Below are positions 1 to 8,060 of a stretch of 64,000 bases of DNA, one piece after another (position 1 is the first letter of the stretch; every line of letters starts with the position of its first letter). This DNA comes from NCEH01 sp043195195 (GTDB taxonomy: Bacteria; Pseudomonadota; Alphaproteobacteria; Rhizobiales; Xanthobacteraceae): positions 1 through 64,000 of the forward strand of contig NZ_JBAFWT010000020.1 in the NCBI RefSeq assembly GCF_043195195.1, given 5' to 3'. The notes beneath the pieces were generated by a model. That model did not search any database and had not been told where the DNA came from. It saw only the letters and a program-made list of their open reading frames with translations. The position numbers were made by a program, and so were the translations under genes.

Positions 1-66
1 AATTAGAAGTTTGAACGGGGGCGCGTGGTTCGCCCATGCGTCCCTCTTTCGTGGAGCCCTAGAGCC

Positions 67-375
67 ATGAACGGCCAGAACATTCGAATTCGCCTGAAGG
101 CGTTCGATCATCGCATCCTCGATGCGTCAACACGCGAGATCGTCGCCACGGCCAAGCGCACGGGCGCGCAGGTGCGCGGTCCGATTCCGCTGCCGACGCG
201 GATCGAGAAGTTCACCGTCAACCGGTCTCCGCACGTCGATAAGAAGTCGCGCGAGCAGTTTGAGATGCGTACTCACAAGCGGTTGCTCGATATCGTCGAT
301 CCGACGCCCCAGACGGTGGACGCGCTGATGAAGCTCGACCTCGCCGCCGGCGTTGACGTCGAAATCAAGCTCTGA
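67..375 (+). CDS. rpsJ: 30S ribosomal protein S10 (uS10)
   Basis: S10 is part of the 30S head and also the NusE partner of NusB in transcription antitermination. The 102-residue product has the usual family length and opens MNGQNIRIRLKAFDHRILD, which is typical for alphaproteobacteria. An in-frame extension to position 25 exists, but the conserved N-terminus fixes the ATG at 67. It is the first visible gene of the S10 operon, with rplC 22 bases downstream. The 66 bases before it show no clear promoter, so transcription probably enters from upstream of the window. Confidence 0.97.
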   Translation: MNGQNIRIRLKAFDHRILDASTREIVATAKRTGAQVRGPIPLPTRIEKFTVNRSPHVDKKSREQFEMRTHKRLLDIVDPTPQTVDALMKLDLAAGVDVEIKL

Positions 376-397
376 AGTGAGGCGAGGAGACACGACC

Positions 398-1132
398 ATG
401 CGGTCAGGCGTCATCGCCCAGAAGCTCGGCATGACACGCATCTTCACGGATGCTGGTGAACATGTTCCGGTCACTGTGCTGAAAGTAGAGAGCTGCCAGG
501 TGGTTGCCCACCGTACGCTCGATAGCAACGGATATGTCGCGGTTCAGCTTGGTGCTGGCCGTCGCAAGCCGAAGAACACCACCCGCGCCGAGCGGGGCCA
601 CTTCGCCGTGGCCGAGGTGGAGCCCAAGCGCAAGCTCGCGGAATTCCGCGTGGATGCCGAAGGCCTCATCCCGGTCGGTGCCGAGATCACGGCCGACCAC
701 TTCGTTGTGGGCCAGTTCGTGGATGTCACTGGCACCACGATCGGCAAGGGCTTTGCCGGCGGTATGAAGCGGCACAATTTCGGTGGTCTGCGCGCCTCTC
801 ACGGCGTGTCGGTCTCCCACCGCTCCATCGGTTCGACCGGTGGTCGCCAGGATCCGGGCAAGACCTTCAAGAACAAGAAGATGCCTGGGCACATGGGCGA
901 CGTCACCGTCACCACCCAGAACCTCAAGGTCGTGATGACCGACGTCGAGCGCGGACTGATTGCGGTCGAAGGTGCAGTTCCCGGTCATGCCGGCGGCTGG
1001 ATCATGGTCCGCGACGCGGTAAAGAAGCGCCTGCCCAGCGAAGCCCCCAAGCCGGGTGCGTTCAAGCTGCGCGACGGTAATGGTGCAGTTGCCGAGGTTC
1101 AGGCCGAAGCGACGAACGGGGAGGGCGCGTGA
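398..1132 (+). CDS. rplC: 50S ribosomal protein L3 (uL3)
   Basis: L3 binds 23S rRNA near the peptidyl transferase centre and is an early assembly protein. The product is 244 residues and begins MRSGVIAQKLGMTRIF, the standard L3 start. The central KGFAGGMKRHNFGG and GSTGGRQDPGK segments belong to the L3 signature. A longer open frame starts at 353 but overlaps rpsJ, and the ATG at 398 has GGCGAGGAG upstream. The C-terminus carries an Ala/Glu-rich tail. The last base of its stop codon is the first base of the rplD start, so the two are translationally coupled. Confidence 0.97.
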   Translation: MRSGVIAQKLGMTRIFTDAGEHVPVTVLKVESCQVVAHRTLDSNGYVAVQLGAGRRKPKNTTRAERGHFAVAEVEPKRKLAEFRVDAEGLIPVGAEITADHFVVGQFVDVTGTTIGKGFAGGMKRHNFGGLRASHGVSVSHRSIGSTGGRQDPGKTFKNKKMPGHMGDVTVTTQNLKVVMTDVERGLIAVEGAVPGHAGGWIMVRDAVKKRLPSEAPKPGAFKLRDGNGAVAEVQAEATNGEGA

Positions 1133-1752
1133 TGGAAATCGCCGTCAAGACGCTCGATGGTGCCGACGCAGGTTCGGTAACGCTCTCGGACGAGATCTTC
1201 GGTCTCGAACCCCGTGCGGATATCCTGCACCGGTGCGTGACCTGGCAGCTGTCTCGCCGCCAGGCTGGCACGCATCGCACGAAGGGCCGTTCGGAAATCA
1301 ACCGGACGTCCAAGAAGCTCTACAAGCAGAAGGGCACCGGCAATGCCCGTCATGGTGCGGCGTCTGCGCCGCAATTCCGTGGCGGTGGTCGTGCCTTCGG
1401 TCCGGTCGTGCGCTCCCACGCCATCGACCTGCCGAAGAAGGTGCGTGCGCTGGCCCTGAAGCATGCGCTTTCGTCCAAGGCGAAGGCCGCGCAGATCGTC
1501 GTTCTCGACCATATGTCGCTGACCGACCCCAAGACCAAGGCCCTGAAGGAACAGTTCGCGAAGCTCGGTTGGGCTTCGGTGCTGATCGTGGACGGCTCGG
1601 AAGTGGAGGCGAACGTCGCCATGGCGGCGCGCAACCTCCCTTACGTGGACGTTCTGCCGATCCAGGGCATCAACGTTTACGACATCCTGCGGCGTGACAC
1701 CCTGGTCCTGACCAAGGCAGCCGTGGACGCGCTGGAGGCGCGCTTCAAATGA
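1132..1752 (+). CDS. rplD: 50S ribosomal protein L4 (uL4)
   Basis: L4 lines the peptide exit tunnel with a long loop and in some bacteria represses its own operon. The 206-residue product shows the tunnel-loop signature KLYKQKGTGNARHG and the GGGRAFGP motif that follows. The ATG at 1132 shares one base with the rplC stop. A GTG three bases earlier would add one residue but is unnecessary. The 3' end overlaps the rplW start by four bases (ATGA). Autoregulation through an S10 leader cannot be judged because the leader lies outside the window. Confidence 0.97.
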   Translation: MEIAVKTLDGADAGSVTLSDEIFGLEPRADILHRCVTWQLSRRQAGTHRTKGRSEINRTSKKLYKQKGTGNARHGAASAPQFRGGGRAFGPVVRSHAIDLPKKVRALALKHALSSKAKAAQIVVLDHMSLTDPKTKALKEQFAKLGWASVLIVDGSEVEANVAMAARNLPYVDVLPIQGINVYDILRRDTLVLTKAAVDALEARFK

Positions 1753-2057
1753 GCCCGCAGCGGAACATCGAGCCGCGTCATTACGACGTGATCCTGTCTC
1801 CCGTCATCACCGAGAAGGCGACGGCGGCGAGCGAATTCAACAAGGTCGTCTTCAAGGTCGCCCGCACCGCCACCAAGCCCCAGATCAAGGAGGCGGTGGA
1901 GAAGCTGTTCGACGTGAAGGTGAAGAGCGTCAACACCTTGGTCCGCAAGGGCAAGGTGAAGATCTTCAAAGGCCGTAAAGGCGTCCAGTCCGACGTGAAG
2001 AAGGCGGTCGTGACCCTCGAAGAGGGCCAGACCATCGACGTCACCACGGGCCTGTGA
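1749..2057 (+). CDS. rplW: 50S ribosomal protein L23 (uL23)
   Basis: L23 sits at the exit of the peptide tunnel and is the docking point for trigger factor and SRP. The product has 102 residues. YDVILSPVITEKAT near the N-terminus and KVKSVNTLVRKGKVK in the middle are the family signature. Its ATG lies inside the last codons of rplD, so coupling is by an ATGA overlap. Length and sequence are ordinary for rhizobia. Confidence 0.97.
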   Translation: MSPQRNIEPRHYDVILSPVITEKATAASEFNKVVFKVARTATKPQIKEAVEKLFDVKVKSVNTLVRKGKVKIFKGRKGVQSDVKKAVVTLEEGQTIDVTTGL

Positions 2058-2079
2058 GCAGAGGGACGGGAATAAGACC

Positions 2080-2913
2080 ATGGCGCTGAAGCATTTCAAG
2101 CCGGTCACGCCGAGCCTCCGCCAGCTCGTGATCGTGGACCGCTCCGGCCTCTACAAGGGCAAGCCGGTGAAGACGCTGACCGAGGGCAAGAGCTCCTCGG
2201 GCGGCCGCAACAATAACGGGCGCATCACGGTTCGCTTCCGTGGCGGCGGCCACAAGCAGACCTATCGTCTGGTGGATTTCAAGCGCTCCAAGCGCGACAT
2301 GGCGGCTGTGGTGGAACGGATCGAATATGATCCCAACCGTTCGGCGTTCATCGCCCTGGTCAAGTACGAGGACGGCGATCTCGCCTACATCCTGGCGCCG
2401 CAGCGCCTTGCCGTTGGCGACAGCGTGATCGCCGGGGCGCAGGTCGACGTGAAGCCGGGTAATGCCGGTCCGCTCGCGAACCTGCCGGTCGGAACGATCG
2501 TGCACAATGTCGAGCTGAAGATCGGCAAGGGCGGTCAGATGGCCCGGTCCGCCGGCGCTTATGCGCAGATCGTTGGCCGCGACCATGGCTATGTGATCGT
2601 TCGCCTGAATTCGGGCGAGCAGCGCCTGGTGCACGGCGAGTGCTATGCCACGGTGGGTGCGGTTTCGAACCCGGACCACATGAACATCTCGCTGGGCAAG
2701 GCGGGTCGTAACCGCTGGCTCGGCCGCAAGCCGCATAACCGCGGCGTGACCATGAACCCGGTCGATCACCCCCACGGCGGTGGTGAAGGACGTACCTCGG
2801 GCGGCCGTCATCCGGTCACCCCATGGGGCCTCCCGACCAAGGGCAAGAAGACCCGCAACAACAAGGCGACGGACCGGTTCATCGTGACCAGCCGTCACAA
2901 GCGGAAGAAGTGA
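2080..2913 (+). CDS. rplB: 50S ribosomal protein L2 (uL2)
   Basis: L2 is needed for subunit association and for the architecture of the peptidyl transferase centre. The product has 277 residues. It opens MALKHFKPVTPSLRQLV and carries the C-terminal MNPVDHPHGGGEG loop with the conserved histidine implicated in catalytic-centre function. The start at 2080 follows an AG-rich stretch, and rpsS begins 12 bases after the stop. No anomalies were seen. Confidence 0.98.
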   Translation: MALKHFKPVTPSLRQLVIVDRSGLYKGKPVKTLTEGKSSSGGRNNNGRITVRFRGGGHKQTYRLVDFKRSKRDMAAVVERIEYDPNRSAFIALVKYEDGDLAYILAPQRLAVGDSVIAGAQVDVKPGNAGPLANLPVGTIVHNVELKIGKGGQMARSAGAYAQIVGRDHGYVIVRLNSGEQRLVHGECYATVGAVSNPDHMNISLGKAGRNRWLGRKPHNRGVTMNPVDHPHGGGEGRTSGGRHPVTPWGLPTKGKKTRNNKATDRFIVTSRHKRKK

Positions 2914-2924
2914 GGGCCTGACTT

Positions 2925-3203
2925 ATGTCAAGAGCGATTTGGAAAGGCCCGTTCGTCGACGGCTATCTGCTCAAGAAGGCAGACACCGCGCGTGCTTCGG
3001 GTCGCAACGATACGATTAAGATCTGGAGCCGGCGCTCCACGATCCTCCCCCAGTTCGTGGGCCTTACTTTCGGCGTGTACAACGGCCAGAAGCATGTCCC
3101 CGTTTATGTGTCGGAAGACATGGTCGGCCACAAGTTCGGCGAATTCTCGCCGACCCGTACCTATTACGGGCATGCGGCCGACAAGAAGTCGAAGCGGCGG
3201 TGA
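2925..3203 (+). CDS. rpsS: 30S ribosomal protein S19 (uS19)
   Basis: S19 is a 30S head protein that contacts S13 and the A-site finger region of the 50S subunit. The 92-residue product starts MSRAIWKGPFVDGYLLKK. It contains the IWSRRSTILPQFVGLTF block and the C-terminal MVGHKFGEFSPTR motif of the family. It sits between rplB and rplV with gaps of 11 and 6 bases, the canonical S10-operon arrangement. Confidence 0.97.
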   Translation: MSRAIWKGPFVDGYLLKKADTARASGRNDTIKIWSRRSTILPQFVGLTFGVYNGQKHVPVYVSEDMVGHKFGEFSPTRTYYGHAADKKSKRR

Positions 3204-3209
3204 TCGGCC

Positions 3210-3590
3210 ATGGGTAAACAGGCAAAGCCCCGCGCTCTCGCGGACAACGAAGCCAAGGCGGTCGCGCGCAACCTGCGCGTCTCCCCCCAGAAGCTGAATC
3301 TCGTCGCGGGCCTGATCCGCGGCAAGAAGGTGGCGACGGCGCTCGCCGATCTCGAGTTCTCTCGCAAGCGGATCGCCCGCGATGTGAAGAAGTGCCTCGA
3401 GAGCGCGATCGCCAATGCTGAGAACAACCACGAGCTGGACGTTGACGATCTGATCGTCGCCGAAGCGCACGTGGGCAAGGGTCTGGTGATGAAGCGGTTC
3501 TCGCCGCGTGCGCGTGGTCGCGCCTCGCGTATCGAGAAGCCGTTCGCGCAGATCACCATCGTCGTGCGTGAAGTTGAGGAGCGGGCCTGA
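3210..3590 (+). CDS. rplV: 50S ribosomal protein L22 (uL22)
   Basis: L22 extends a beta-hairpin into the exit tunnel opposite L4. The 126-residue product begins MGKQAKPRALADNEAKAVAR and shows the RVSPQKLNLVAGLIRGK motif. The hairpin tip is RFSPRARGRASRIEKPF. The last base of its stop codon is the first base of rpsC, which implies coupled translation. The length matches rhizobial homologues. Confidence 0.97.
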   Translation: MGKQAKPRALADNEAKAVARNLRVSPQKLNLVAGLIRGKKVATALADLEFSRKRIARDVKKCLESAIANAENNHELDVDDLIVAEAHVGKGLVMKRFSPRARGRASRIEKPFAQITIVVREVEERA

Positions 3591-4333
3591 TGGGTCAGAA
3601 GGTCAATCCGATCGGGCTTCGGCTCGGCATCAACCGCACGTGGGACAGCCGCTGGTTCGCCAATAAGGGCGAATATGGCGAACTGCTCCACGAAGACATC
3701 AAGATCCGCAAGATGCTGTTCAAGCTTCTTAAGCAGGCTGCGGTGTCCAAGGTGGTCATCGAACGCCCGCACAAGAAGTGCCGCGTGACGATCCATTCCG
3801 CCCGTCCGGGCGTGGTGATCGGCAAGAAGGGCGCCGACATCGACAAGCTTCGCAAGAAGGTTGCCGAGATGACCAAGTCGGAGGTCTTCATCAACATCGT
3901 TGAGATCCGCAAGCCGGAAATCGACGCGCGTTTGGTAGCCGAGTCGATCGCCCAGCAACTTGAGCGTCGCGTTGCATTCCGCCGTGCGATGAAGCGCGCC
4001 GTTCAGTCGGCGATGCGTCTTGGTGCTGAGGGCATCCGCATCAACTGCTCCGGCCGTCTCGGCGGGGCGGAGATTGCGCGCCTTGAATGGTATCGCGAAG
4101 GTCGTGTGCCCTTGCACACCCTGCGCGCCGACGTGGATTACGGCACTGCCACGGCGTTCACGACCTACGGGACGTGCGGCGTGAAGGTGTGGATCTTCAA
4201 GGGTGAAATTCTCGAGCACGATCCCATGGCCCAGGAGAAGCGCCTGGCTGAGAGTGAAGGCCCGAGCGGGCGTCCGCCCCGGCGTGACCGTGATCGCGAC
4301 CATGGTCGCGACCGCGATCGCGACGCGGCCTGA
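3590..4333 (+). CDS. rpsC: 30S ribosomal protein S3 (uS3)
   Basis: S3 forms the mRNA entry site of the 30S subunit together with S4 and S5 and contains a KH RNA-binding domain. The 247-residue product opens MGQKVNPIGLRLGINRTWDS, and the KH motif VVIGKKGADIDKLRKK lies near residue 80. After the conserved core (about residue 215) there is a charged tail made largely of Arg-Asp repeats, encoded by a palindromic stretch around 4295-4310. Such tails vary between species and are probably dispensable. The gene is otherwise normal. Confidence 0.97.
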   Translation: MGQKVNPIGLRLGINRTWDSRWFANKGEYGELLHEDIKIRKMLFKLLKQAAVSKVVIERPHKKCRVTIHSARPGVVIGKKGADIDKLRKKVAEMTKSEVFINIVEIRKPEIDARLVAESIAQQLERRVAFRRAMKRAVQSAMRLGAEGIRINCSGRLGGAEIARLEWYREGRVPLHTLRADVDYGTATAFTTYGTCGVKVWIFKGEILEHDPMAQEKRLAESEGPSGRPPRRDRDRDHGRDRDRDAA

Positions 4334-4362
4334 CGCTCGAGCAGAGAGAAAGGCGATAAGCC

Positions 4363-4776
4363 ATGCTGCAACCCAAGCGCACGAAATTCCGCAAGCAGTT
4401 CAAGGGACGCATTCACGGCGTCGCTAAGGGCGGCACGGAACTCAATTTCGGCGAATTCGGCCTGAAGGCGCTCGAGCCCGAGCGCGTGACGGCCCGCCAG
4501 ATCGAAGCCGCGCGTCGCGCACTTACCCGTCACATGAAGCGTGCCGGTCGCGTGTGGATCCGCGTTTTCCCCGATGTGCCCGTGACCTCCAAGCCCACCG
4601 AAGTTCGTATGGGTAAGGGCAAGGGCGCCCCGGAATATTGGGCGGCCAAGATTAAGCCTGGCCGCGTCATGTTCGAAATCGACGGTGTCAGCGTCGAGAC
4701 GGCTCGTGAGGCTCTCACGCTCGCCGCCGCGAAGTTGCCCATCAAGACGCGCTTCATTCAGCGCATCGCCGAGTGA
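4363..4776 (+). CDS. rplP: 50S ribosomal protein L16 (uL16)
   Basis: L16 helps to position A-site tRNA. The 137-residue product starts MLQPKRTKFRKQFKGRIHG and carries RVWIRVFPDVPVTSKP and MGKGKGAPEYW, both diagnostic. The second motif contains the conserved Arg-Met-Gly-Lys loop facing the tRNA elbow. It lies 29 bases after rpsC and 10 bases before rpmC. Confidence 0.97.
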   Translation: MLQPKRTKFRKQFKGRIHGVAKGGTELNFGEFGLKALEPERVTARQIEAARRALTRHMKRAGRVWIRVFPDVPVTSKPTEVRMGKGKGAPEYWAAKIKPGRVMFEIDGVSVETAREALTLAAAKLPIKTRFIQRIAE

Positions 4777-4786
4777 GGAGAGGCTC

Positions 4787-4996
4787 ATGAAAGCCGAGGA
4801 CGTTCGGGCCCTCAGCCCCGATCAGCTCGCCGATGAGCTGCTGAAGCTGAAGAAGGAACAGTTCAACCTGCGCTTCCAGAAGGCGACGGGTCAGCTGGAA
4901 AACACGGCGCGGTCCAAGGAAATCCGTCGCGACATCGCGCGGGTGAAGACCGTGCAGACCACCAAGCGCGGCGCGGCCGCGTCGAAGGCGAAGTGA
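4787..4996 (+). CDS. rpmC: 50S ribosomal protein L29 (uL29)
   Basis: L29 is a small two-helix protein near the tunnel exit. The 69-residue product begins MKAEDVRALSPDQLADELL and contains KKEQFNLRFQKATGQLEN, the family core. A longer open frame begins at 4685 inside rplP, but the ATG at 4787 is preceded by GAGGAGAGG and starts the conserved sequence. The C-terminus has a short Ala/Lys tail. Confidence 0.96.
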   Translation: MKAEDVRALSPDQLADELLKLKKEQFNLRFQKATGQLENTARSKEIRRDIARVKTVQTTKRGAAASKAK

Positions 4997-5003
4997 GGGA
5001 ACG

Positions 5004-5252
5004 ATGCCGAAGCGCGTGCTCCAAGGCGTCGTGGTGAGCGACAAGCAGGACAAGACGGTAGTGGTCCGGGTGGAGCGTCGCTTCACTCATCCGCTGCTGA
5101 AGAAGACCGTTCGTCGGTCCAAGAAGTATCACGCGCATGATGCGGACAATTCGTATCATGTGGGTGATATCGTCTGGATCGAAGAGCATCGGCCTCTGTC
5201 TAAGCTGAAGAACTGGATCGTGGTCCAGGGCGAGAAGCGGGCCGAGGTCTGA
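5004..5252 (+). CDS. rpsQ: 30S ribosomal protein S17 (uS17)
   Basis: S17 is a primary 16S rRNA-binding protein with an OB fold. The 82-residue product starts MPKRVLQGVVVSDKQDKTVV and shows VERRFTHPLLKKTVRRSKKY, typical for the family. It begins 7 bases after rpmC. A 158-base gap follows before rplN, which is unusually long for this cluster and may mark the boundary between the S10-like and spc-like units. Confidence 0.97.
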   Translation: MPKRVLQGVVVSDKQDKTVVVRVERRFTHPLLKKTVRRSKKYHAHDADNSYHVGDIVWIEEHRPLSKLKNWIVVQGEKRAEV

Positions 5253-5410
5253 TAACGAAGCGCTCCGATGCTGGGTCCGTCGAGTTCGGGACGCCTGGAC
5301 CGGGTGGAGACCGCATCGCAGTTAGAGCCGTGTACCGATGAGCGGGCACGGTATGTGGAACGGGCAATGCCGGCTTGCCGGCGGCGCTGGATGACGAGAA
5401 CAGGTGCGTC

Positions 5411-5779
5411 ATGATCCAGATGCAGACCAATCTCGACGTGGCGGACAATTCCGGTGCGCGTCGCGTCATGTGCATCAAGGTGCTGGGCGGGTCCAAGCGG
5501 AAGTATGCTCACGTTGGCGACATCATCGTGGTGTCGGTCAAGGAAGCGATTCCGCGGGGCCGGGTTAAGAAGGGCGATGTCATGAAGGCCGTCGTGGTGC
5601 GCACGGCCAAGGACATTCGTCGCGTCGATGGTTCTGTGATCCGCTTCGACCGCAATGCGGCCGTGCTGATCAACAATCAGAAAGAGCCGGTGGGGACTCG
5701 TATCTTCGGACCGGTTCCGCGCGAACTCCGCGCGAAGAACCACATGAAGATCATCTCCCTGGCGCCAGAGGTGCTGTGA
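5411..5779 (+). CDS. rplN: 50S ribosomal protein L14 (uL14)
   Basis: L14 contacts 16S rRNA in an intersubunit bridge and is the site of RsfS binding. The 122-residue product begins MIQMQTNLDVADNSGARRV and contains GDIIVVSVKEAIPRGRVKKG. The frame is open from 5375, but every conserved L14 starts at this Met, so 5411 is used. Its stop shares one base with the start of rplX. Confidence 0.97.
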   Translation: MIQMQTNLDVADNSGARRVMCIKVLGGSKRKYAHVGDIIVVSVKEAIPRGRVKKGDVMKAVVVRTAKDIRRVDGSVIRFDRNAAVLINNQKEPVGTRIFGPVPRELRAKNHMKIISLAPEVL

Positions 5780-6096
5780 TGGCGGCTAAGATCAAAAAGG
5801 GCGACAAGGTCGTCGTTCTCATCGGCCGCGATAAGGGTCGCACCGGCGAGGTTATTCAGGTGATGCCGAAGGAAGAGCGTGCGCTCGTCCGCGGTGTCAA
5901 TATCGTCAAGCGTCACCAGCGCCAGTCGGCGAACCAGGAAGGCGGGATCATCTCCAAGGAGGCTCCCGTCCACCTGTCCAACCTTGCGGTCGCCGACCCC
6001 AAGGACGGCAAGCCGACGCGCGTCGGCTTCCAGGTGTTGGAAGACGGAACCAAGGTCCGCGTGGCCAAGCGTTCCGGGGAGAAGATCGATGGCTGA
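5779..6096 (+). CDS. rplX: 50S ribosomal protein L24 (uL24)
   Basis: L24 initiates 50S assembly and carries a KOW motif. The 105-residue product begins MAAKIKKGDKVVVLIGRDKG, and KTGEV-like KOW residues (GRTGEVIQV) follow at about 22-30. The overlap with rplN is one base (TGATG). The end overlaps the start of rplE by eight bases. The order rplN-rplX-rplE is the standard spc order. Confidence 0.97.
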   Translation: MAAKIKKGDKVVVLIGRDKGRTGEVIQVMPKEERALVRGVNIVKRHQRQSANQEGGIISKEAPVHLSNLAVADPKDGKPTRVGFQVLEDGTKVRVAKRSGEKIDG

Positions 6097-6646
6097 GGTG
6101 AATTATACCCCCCGGCTGCGCAAGCACTACGACGAAGTGGTGCGCCCGAAGCTGATCGAGCAGTTCGGCTATAAGAACCCGCTGCAGGTTCCGACGATCG
6201 AGAAGATCGTCATCAACATGGGTGTCGGCGAAGCCACTGCCGATACCAAGAAGGTGACGACCGCTGCGGCGGACCTCGCGCGCATCGCCGGCCAGAAGCC
6301 GGTCGTGACGCGGGCCCGCAAGGCGATCTCGAACTTCAAGCTTCGCGAGAACCAGCCTGTGGGCGCGAAGGTGACCCTTCGCAAGGTGCGCATGTTCGAG
6401 TTTCTCGACCGTCTGGTCACGATTGCGCTGCCGCGCGTTCGCGACTTTCGCGGGTTGAACCCGAAGAGCTTCGATGGCCGTGGCAATTATGCCATGGGCA
6501 TCAAGGAACATATCGTGTTCCCCGAGATCAACTATGACCAGGTCGAGCAGATCTGGGGCATGGACATCATCGTGTGCACGACGGCAAAGACGGACGACGA
6601 GGCGCGGGCGCTGCTGCGCGCTTTCGACTTCCCCTTCCGCCAGTGA
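6089..6646 (+). CDS. rplE: 50S ribosomal protein L5 (uL5)
   Basis: L5 binds 5S rRNA and contacts S13 and P-site tRNA. The 185-residue product starts MAEVNYTPRLRKHYDEVV. The middle motif IEKIVINMGVGEA and the loop MFEFLDRLVTIALPRVRDFR identify it. Translation starts inside the last codons of rplX. A 135-base non-coding gap follows before rpsN, which is long for the spc operon. Confidence 0.98.
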   Translation: MAEVNYTPRLRKHYDEVVRPKLIEQFGYKNPLQVPTIEKIVINMGVGEATADTKKVTTAAADLARIAGQKPVVTRARKAISNFKLRENQPVGAKVTLRKVRMFEFLDRLVTIALPRVRDFRGLNPKSFDGRGNYAMGIKEHIVFPEINYDQVEQIWGMDIIVCTTAKTDDEARALLRAFDFPFRQ

Positions 6647-6781
6647 CGGTATAGAAGGGGCGATTCGCGCCAGCATCGGGCAACCGGTCGGCGCGCGTCC
6701 CTCTCATATGAAGAGAAGGTTGTGATTTTCCGGCTGTGGAGGGGTTTTGGCCTCTTCAGACGCGGAGAACAGGAGCAAGAC

Positions 6782-7087
6782 ATGGCGAAGAAGAGCGCGA
6801 TCGAGACAAACGAGCGTCGCCGCAGGCTCTCCAAGAGCTTGGCCGGCAAGCGCGCGGGTCTGAAGGCGATCGTGAACGACAAGACACTGCCGATCGAGGA
6901 GCGGTTTGCCGCCACCCTCAAGCTCGCGCAGATGCCGCGGAATTCCGCGAAGATCCGCGTGCGCAACCGGTGCGAAGTGACCGGCCGCCCGCGTGCATAT
7001 TACCGCAAGCTCAAGATGAGCCGTATCGCGCTCCGCGAACTCGGGTCCCAGGGACTTGTCCCGGGTCTCGTGAAGTCGAGCTGGTGA
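6782..7087 (+). CDS. rpsN: 30S ribosomal protein S14 (uS14), zinc-free type
   Basis: S14 belongs to the 30S head near the A site. The 101-residue product begins MAKKSAIETNERRRRLSKS and ends with RIALRELGSQGLVPGLVKSSW. It is the long form that lacks the four-cysteine zinc knuckle. An in-frame extension reaches 6722 but is not conserved. An AACAGGAGCAAG ribosome-binding site precedes the ATG at 6782. Confidence 0.97.
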   Translation: MAKKSAIETNERRRRLSKSLAGKRAGLKAIVNDKTLPIEERFAATLKLAQMPRNSAKIRVRNRCEVTGRPRAYYRKLKMSRIALRELGSQGLVPGLVKSSW

Positions 7088-7097
7088 GGAGAGGCTC

Positions 7098-7496
7098 ATG
7101 TCCATCAACGATCCCATCAGCGATCTGATCACTCGTATCCGCAACGCCCAGATGCGGCGCAAGGACAAGACCTCGAGCCCCGGTTCGCGCCTGCGCGCCA
7201 GCTTGCTCGATGTCCTTCGCGACGAGGGCTATATTCGCGGCTACACCTCGACCGATCACGGCAATGGCCGGACCGAATTCGAGATTGAACTCAAGTATTT
7301 CGACGGCCAGCCGGTCATTCGCGAGATCAAGCGCGTGTCCAAGCCGGGTCGCCGGGTCTATGCGTCTGTTAAGACCCTTCCGCGCGTTGCGAACGGTCTC
7401 GGCATCGCAGTCGTTTCCACGCCCCAGGGCGTGATGGCGGACCACGACGCACGCGACAAGAATGTCGGCGGCGAAGTGCTCTGCACAGTGTTCTGA
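7098..7496 (+). CDS. rpsH: 30S ribosomal protein S8 (uS8)
   Basis: S8 binds helix 21 of 16S rRNA, and in enterobacteria it represses the spc operon at the L5 mRNA. The 132-residue product begins MSINDPISDLITRIRNAQMR. Near its end it has VANGLGIAVVSTPQGVM, the C-terminal signature with the STPxG turn. GAGGAGAGG precedes the start. A repressor site in rplE cannot be confirmed by eye. Confidence 0.97.
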   Translation: MSINDPISDLITRIRNAQMRRKDKTSSPGSRLRASLLDVLRDEGYIRGYTSTDHGNGRTEFEIELKYFDGQPVIREIKRVSKPGRRVYASVKTLPRVANGLGIAVVSTPQGVMADHDARDKNVGGEVLCTVF

Positions 7497-7515
7497 GCGA
7501 GCGACGGAGAGAAAC

Positions 7516-8049
7516 ATGTCGAAGATCGGCAAGCATCCCGTCGCCATTCCCGCCGGCGTCAATGTCAGCGTGGACGGTCAGACGGTGAAGGTAAAGGGCC
7601 CCAAAGGTGCCCTGGAATTGACTCTCGTGGAAGAAGTGCTGGCGGAGCTGAACGGCGCCGAGCTGCAGGTCTCCATGCGCGGCGAGACGCAGCGGCACCG
7701 GGCGATGTGGGGCATGTCCCGCACGCTGGTCGCCAACCTCGTCGAAGGCGTGACGAAGGGTTTCGAGAAGAAGCTCGAAATCACCGGCGTCGGCTACAAG
7801 GCCGCGGCTGCCGGCAAGAACCTGAACCTGTCGCTCGGCTATAGCCACGACGTGATCTACGCGATCCCGGAAGGGATCCAGATCGTGACCCCGAAAGCCA
7901 CGGAAGTGCTGATTTCGGGCGTGGATAAGCAGAAGGTCGGTCAGGTCGCTGCTGAGATCCGCGAGTTCCGCGGCCCCGAGCCCTATAAGGGCAAGGGCGT
8001 CAGATACGCAGGCGAATTCATCTTCCGCAAGGAAGGCAAGAAGAAGTAA
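7516..8049 (+). CDS. rplF: 50S ribosomal protein L6 (uL6)
   Basis: L6 lies near the sarcin-ricin loop. The 177-residue product begins MSKIGKHPVAIPAGVNVSV. It contains ITGVGYKAAAAGKNLNLSLG and ends with RGPEPYKGKGVRYAGEFIFR, the second-repeat signature. The frame is open upstream to 7462 within rpsH. The ATG at 7516 follows ACGGAGAGAAAC, so that start is chosen. Confidence 0.97.
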   Translation: MSKIGKHPVAIPAGVNVSVDGQTVKVKGPKGALELTLVEEVLAELNGAELQVSMRGETQRHRAMWGMSRTLVANLVEGVTKGFEKKLEITGVGYKAAAAGKNLNLSLGYSHDVIYAIPEGIQIVTPKATEVLISGVDKQKVGQVAAEIREFRGPEPYKGKGVRYAGEFIFRKEGKKK

Positions 8050-8060
8050 CGGAGCGAACC

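Noticed and set aside
2041..2898. Long antisense open frame opposite rplB
   Set aside because: It mirrors the codon periodicity of a G+C-rich gene and has no recognisable domain. Similar frames opposite the TPR gene (22253-23644), parE (28864-30150) and ppiD (58976-60910) are rejected for the same reason.
5320..5410. Small gene or promoter between rpsQ and rplN
   Set aside because: The in-frame extension of rplN from 5375 is not conserved, and the CCGGC/GCCGG repeat is too short to be meaningful.
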